A stretch of DNA of 15,474 bases, taken from assembly GCA_035641315.1 (NCBI GenBank), contig DASQUK010000286.1:1-15474 (forward strand). The letters are read 5' to 3'. The first letter of the stretch is position 1; each line of letters starts with the position of its first letter. The notes under the pieces are model-generated. The model ran no database searches. It saw only the letters and a program-made list of their open reading frames with translations, and was not told the DNA's origin. Shown piece by piece: positions 13,262-15,474 of this stretch. Source of the stretch: DASQUK01 sp035641315 (GTDB lineage Bacteria > Actinomycetota > Acidimicrobiia > Acidimicrobiales > VFJN01). The translations under genes and the position numbers were made by a program.

Positions 13262-13867
13262 TCATGCGGTGGGGTCGAGCGGCGGGCGCTCGAGAACGCG
13301 GGGCCGGTACTCGACCAGCTGGATGCGACCGTCGAAGGTGCGGTTGTCGATCATCTCGAGAGCGACATCGGGGTAGCCGTCGTAGATGCGTTCCGCGCCC
13401 GTGGCGCCGGTGATCACCGGGAACATGACGACGCGGAAGCGATCGACGAGTCCGGCTCGCAGCAGCGACCGGCACAGGCTGATGCTGCCGATCGTGCTCA
13501 TGAGGCCCGAGCCGTCCGCCTTCATCGACCGGACGGCTTCGACCGCGTCATCGCGCACGAGCGTGGTGTTGGCCCACGTGAGCGGCTCCTCGAGAGAGGC
13601 GGAAAACACCACCTTCGACGCCCGCGTGAGTGCGTCGACGGTGGCCTCTTCGTCGGCGGTGAACTCGTCCGTTCCCGCTGGGGCCTCTCCCGCAGCGAAG
13701 CCCGACATCAGCCGGTAGGTGTTCGCTCCCATCAGGTACGTGACCTCGGGTTGCTCGCCGAGCCAGGCGAGGTACTCGGGTCCTTCCAGGCCCCACCATC
13801 CGGGCCAGCCCTCCGCCGACGCGTAGCCGTCGAGGGAGGTGATGAAGTCGACGAGGAGTTCCGGCAT
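13262..13867 (-). CDS. Dihydrofolate reductase family (RibD C-terminal type) protein, first of a pair
   Basis: A 201-residue protein. MPELLVDFITSLDGYASAEG carries the SLDG motif. VTYLMGANTYRLMSGFA is the 'lmGr.Ty..' element, SKVVFSASL a core strand and SGLMSTIGSISLCRSLLRAG the cofactor-binding loop, in which the usual GG is replaced by 'IGSISL', a common variant. It ends VDRFRVVMFPVITGATGAER and QLVEYRPR. The ATG at 13865-13867 follows AAGGA at seven bases; the frame is open to 14104, but upstream residues are not conserved. It heads the minus-strand cluster with the second reductase and the LLM oxidoreductase, so a promoter should lie in 13868-14287. Confidence 0.86.
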   Translation of the reverse strand: MPELLVDFITSLDGYASAEGWPGWWGLEGPEYLAWLGEQPEVTYLMGANTYRLMSGFAAGEAPAGTDEFTADEEATVDALTRASKVVFSASLEEPLTWANTTLVRDDAVEAVRSMKADGSGLMSTIGSISLCRSLLRAGLVDRFRVVMFPVITGATGAERIYDGYPDVALEMIDNRTFDGRIQLVEYRPRVLERPPLDPTA

Positions 13868-14287
13868 GGTCGTGTCCTTGTCTTTGGATGTCAGATAGCC
13901 GCTTCCGCCTTCGCTACCACGGCTACACGAGGTTGGACGGGCGGCGACTCGAGAACTCATCGCCAGCGCGCGACCGAGTCGGCGATGTGAACGTGGCAGA
14001 TGCATACCGAACGGCGCCCAGAAGGCGCGTTGGGGCACGCCGTTCGCGCCACCTGACGCCAGCCGAGCGGTGAGCCTCGGCAGCCCACGCTCCAGCGCTG
14101 CCACCTCCCGCGAGCGCGCCCGATCGACATCAGTGCGGCGTGCGGGTTCGACGCGACCGATTGCTCCAGGCTGTCACCTGCGATTCGGTCGCCAACCGGT
14201 CGTCGTTCGGGACGAGGCCCCGCCGCTCGCTGGGTGCGCGAGAATCCGCCGACTCTGGCGCGGCCACCGGGCTGTCAAAATGGCAAC
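13868..14287. other. Divergent intergenic region
   Basis: About 420 bp between the minus-strand reductase cluster and the plus-strand kinase gene. It must hold both promoters. Open frames here are composition artefacts; I see no strong -10/-35 pair or operator palindrome, and no gene remnant. Confidence 0.4.
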
Positions 14288-15076
14288 GTGGCCGAGCAGC
14301 CGCTCGAGGGCGGAATCGCGAACGCAGGCCAGGTCGTTCGCATCGGGTCGCATGTGCTTCGGCCCTCGAACCCACACTCGAGTTCGATCCACGCCTTCCT
14401 GCTGGCCGTGCGCCACGCCGGCTTCGAGGGCGCCCCGATGCCGGTCGGTATCGACGAGGGCGGACGTGAGCGCCTCGTGTTCATCGACGGCGAGGTCCCA
14501 CGGTCGCCGTATCCGGACTGGAGCCAGACCGACGCCGCGCTGGCGTCCATCGCCTGGCTGCTGCGCGGGCTGCACGACGCTGCCCGCGGGTTCGACCCTC
14601 GGGATCTCACCTGGAACGACGGTCTCGCTGACCCCGCGGGCGGCACACTGGTCTGCCACAACGACGTGGAGCTCTCGAACGTGGTCTTCCGTGACGGCAT
14701 CGCCGTTGCACTGATCGACTTCGAGTTCGCGGCACCCGGCCGCCCCGTCTATGACCTTGCCCAGCTCGCCCGCCTCTGTGTACCGATCGAGGACGACTTC
14801 GACCAGGACCGGATCGGCTGGCGACCGGCCGACCGGCCGGCACGGCTTCGGCTCGTCGCCGACGCCTACGGACTGGACCGGGGCGGCAGGTCGGAGTTGC
14901 TCGCCGCAATCGACGATGCGATCGACCGAATCGAAGCAGCCGCCCGGCGCAGCGTCGACACGGCTGACCCGAACGCCGTCGCAAGGCTCAAGAGGACGGG
15001 AGGCATTGAGAAGTACGACCGGCGACAGCGCTGGTGGAGTGACCACCACGACGAGTTCGCCGTTGCCCTGCTCTGA
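14288..15076 (+). CDS. Aminoglycoside phosphotransferase (APH)-fold kinase
   Basis: A 262-residue protein from a GTG at 14288 (MAEQPLEGGIANAGQVVRIG). HVLRPSNPHSSSIHAFLLAV and HAGFEGAPMPVGIDEGGRER belong to the small lobe. LRGLHDAARGFDPRDLTWND leads to the catalytic loop LVCHNDVELSNVVF, with Asp and Asn in 'HND....N', and VALIDFEFAAPGRPVYDLAQ is the metal-binding 'iDFE' motif. The family includes antibiotic kinases and many small-molecule kinases; nothing in the sequence identifies an antibiotic, so resistance should not be assumed. An earlier ATG at 14234 is in frame, but family similarity starts near residue 5 of the GTG form. No Shine-Dalgarno precedes either start, so the mRNA may be leaderless. 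Confidence 0.85.
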   Translation: MAEQPLEGGIANAGQVVRIGSHVLRPSNPHSSSIHAFLLAVRHAGFEGAPMPVGIDEGGRERLVFIDGEVPRSPYPDWSQTDAALASIAWLLRGLHDAARGFDPRDLTWNDGLADPAGGTLVCHNDVELSNVVFRDGIAVALIDFEFAAPGRPVYDLAQLARLCVPIEDDFDQDRIGWRPADRPARLRLVADAYGLDRGGRSELLAAIDDAIDRIEAAARRSVDTADPNAVARLKRTGGIEKYDRRQRWWSDHHDEFAVALL

Positions 15077-15339
15077 CCCAACAGCGACCGAGCAGATCGA
15101 CGGTTCTCGTGCGGGGGAGAAGCGTCCCCGTTCGATCAACACGGCGCGAGTAATGCTCCCGCGCCGATACCGATCAGGGATGCCGATCGGTGGGTCCGCT
15201 CGATGCCGTGGATCGCGCCAGAACGCGCGTCCCATAGCGCGCTGCGTCCGTCGCCAGACATCGCGTCCCCGAGGTGCCCAGCTGGGCGAGTCAGAAGTGT
15301 CACCCCGGACGGGTCGTCAGGCGGCCTCGCGATCGTGAG
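15077..15339. other. Non-coding stretch between the kinase gene and the group II intron
   Basis: No credible gene. It is the 3' exon side of the intron on the minus strand. I found no clear terminator for the kinase; a short 5-bp GGGGA/TCCCC stem near 15115-15130 is too weak to call. Confidence 0.4.
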
Positions 15340-15474
15340 GTAGGGGTCGGGCCGGGGCGCGGTGTGTTTCTTTCGAAGCGTCCGTTTCCCCGGCCCGCAC
15401 CTCCGAACCGGACGTGCGCGTTCCCACGCATCCGGCTCTCCACGAGCCCATGTCTTTGGGCCAACGCCCATTGA
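15340..15474 (-). mobile_element. 3' end of a group II intron (domains V and VI), continuing beyond the right edge
   Basis: On the minus strand 15438-15405 is a 34-nt domain V: catalytic AGC in GAGCC, an 8-bp lower stem, a 2-nt CG bulge, a 6-bp upper stem and a GGAA (GNRA) tetraloop. Domain VI follows with a 10-bp stem (CGGGCCGGGG 15348-15357 in plus-strand bases, pairing with CCCCGGCCCG 15388-15397). An unpaired A at 15347 (minus strand) lies eight bases before the intron end, here placed after CTAC at 15340. Group II introns are ribozymes that self-splice and retrohome with a reverse transcriptase encoded in domain IV. That gene and the 5' domains should lie to the right of the window. Confidence 0.88.
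15405..15438 (-). ncRNA. Group II intron domain V
   Basis: Thirty-four nucleotides on the minus strand starting GAGCCGGATGCGTG. All family features are visible: the AGC catalytic triad near the 5' end, lower stem GAGCCGGA with TCCGGTTC (one G-U pair), CG bulge, upper stem TGCGTG with CGCGCA (one U-G pair) and GGAA tetraloop. Its position at the extreme right means only the 3' end of the intron is in view. Confidence 0.9.

Noticed and set aside
12800..13990. 396-codon plus-strand frame over the two reductases
   Set aside because: Antisense to two recognisable genes; it crosses their intergenic gap only because stops are rare in GC-rich DNA.
14288..15076. Calling the APH-fold kinase an antibiotic resistance gene
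   Set aside because: The motifs show only the fold; the family is broad, and no residue seen points to a given antibiotic.
14174..15235. 353-codon minus-strand frame opposite the kinase
   Set aside because: Antisense shadow; the plus strand has the HND...N and IDFE kinase motifs.
15405..15438. Hairpin read as an intrinsic terminator
   Set aside because: Bulge, tetraloop, AGC triad and 34-nt length match group II domain V, with domain VI immediately after it.
1..15474. CRISPR array, rRNA or replication origin
   Set aside because: No regularly spaced short direct repeats, no rRNA-like sequence and no iteron cluster other than the motifs at the RIT ends.

Overview
The window is GC-rich DNA whose proteins point to an actinobacterium: a luciferase-like F420/flavin oxidoreductase, RibD/DHFR-type reductases, GTG/TTG starts and ATGA/GTGA overlaps. 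The lineage is inferred from gene content and base composition only, and there is no rRNA or complete tRNA to fix it. It reads as an accessory region in which mobile elements have piled up: three different IS transposase remnants, one nearly intact IS110-type transposase, a recombinase-in-trio (RIT) element, a tRNA-Gly fragment of the kind left at an integration site, and the 3' end of a group II intron.

Left part (1-4200): an IS256/Mutator-type transposase gene on the minus strand has been split by a 3.37 kb RIT element. The RIT element carries three tyrosine recombinases on the minus strand, joined by two ATGA overlaps, between 90-bp inverted repeats that differ at one base. A 6-bp direct repeat (TGGATC) marks the insertion, and removing one copy plus the element restores the transposase reading frame exactly. 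The left end also carries a 30-bp perfect palindrome. A joined (circular) form would therefore have a very long, almost perfect palindrome at its junction. The host transposase also has an amber stop.

Middle (4200-8600): the 3' half of a tRNA-Gly(CCC) on the minus strand abuts sequence that is repeated, diverged, 2 kb downstream, including paired GTGGCCC repeats like integrase arm sites. Between the two copies lie a BON-domain protein, two tiny overlapping genes and a frameshifted SnoaL/NTF2-like gene. Next comes an IS110-family DEDD transposase whose ORF is open but contains two compensating frameshifts around a roughly 35-codon segment. A poorly resolved stretch follows.

Right part (8600-15474): two exported proteins (a five-repeat PD40 beta-propeller and a small secreted protein) end at a strong GC hairpin. 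A truncated, frameshifted IS481/IS3-like transposase then runs head to head into a truncated IS110 transposase, whose leader keeps a structured region that could be a bridge RNA. A minus-strand cluster follows of two different RibD-C/DHFR-like reductases and an LLM oxidoreductase, then a plus-strand aminoglycoside-phosphotransferase-fold kinase. The right edge holds the 3' end of a group II intron (domains V and VI, branch-point A) on the minus strand, with the rest of the intron outside the window.
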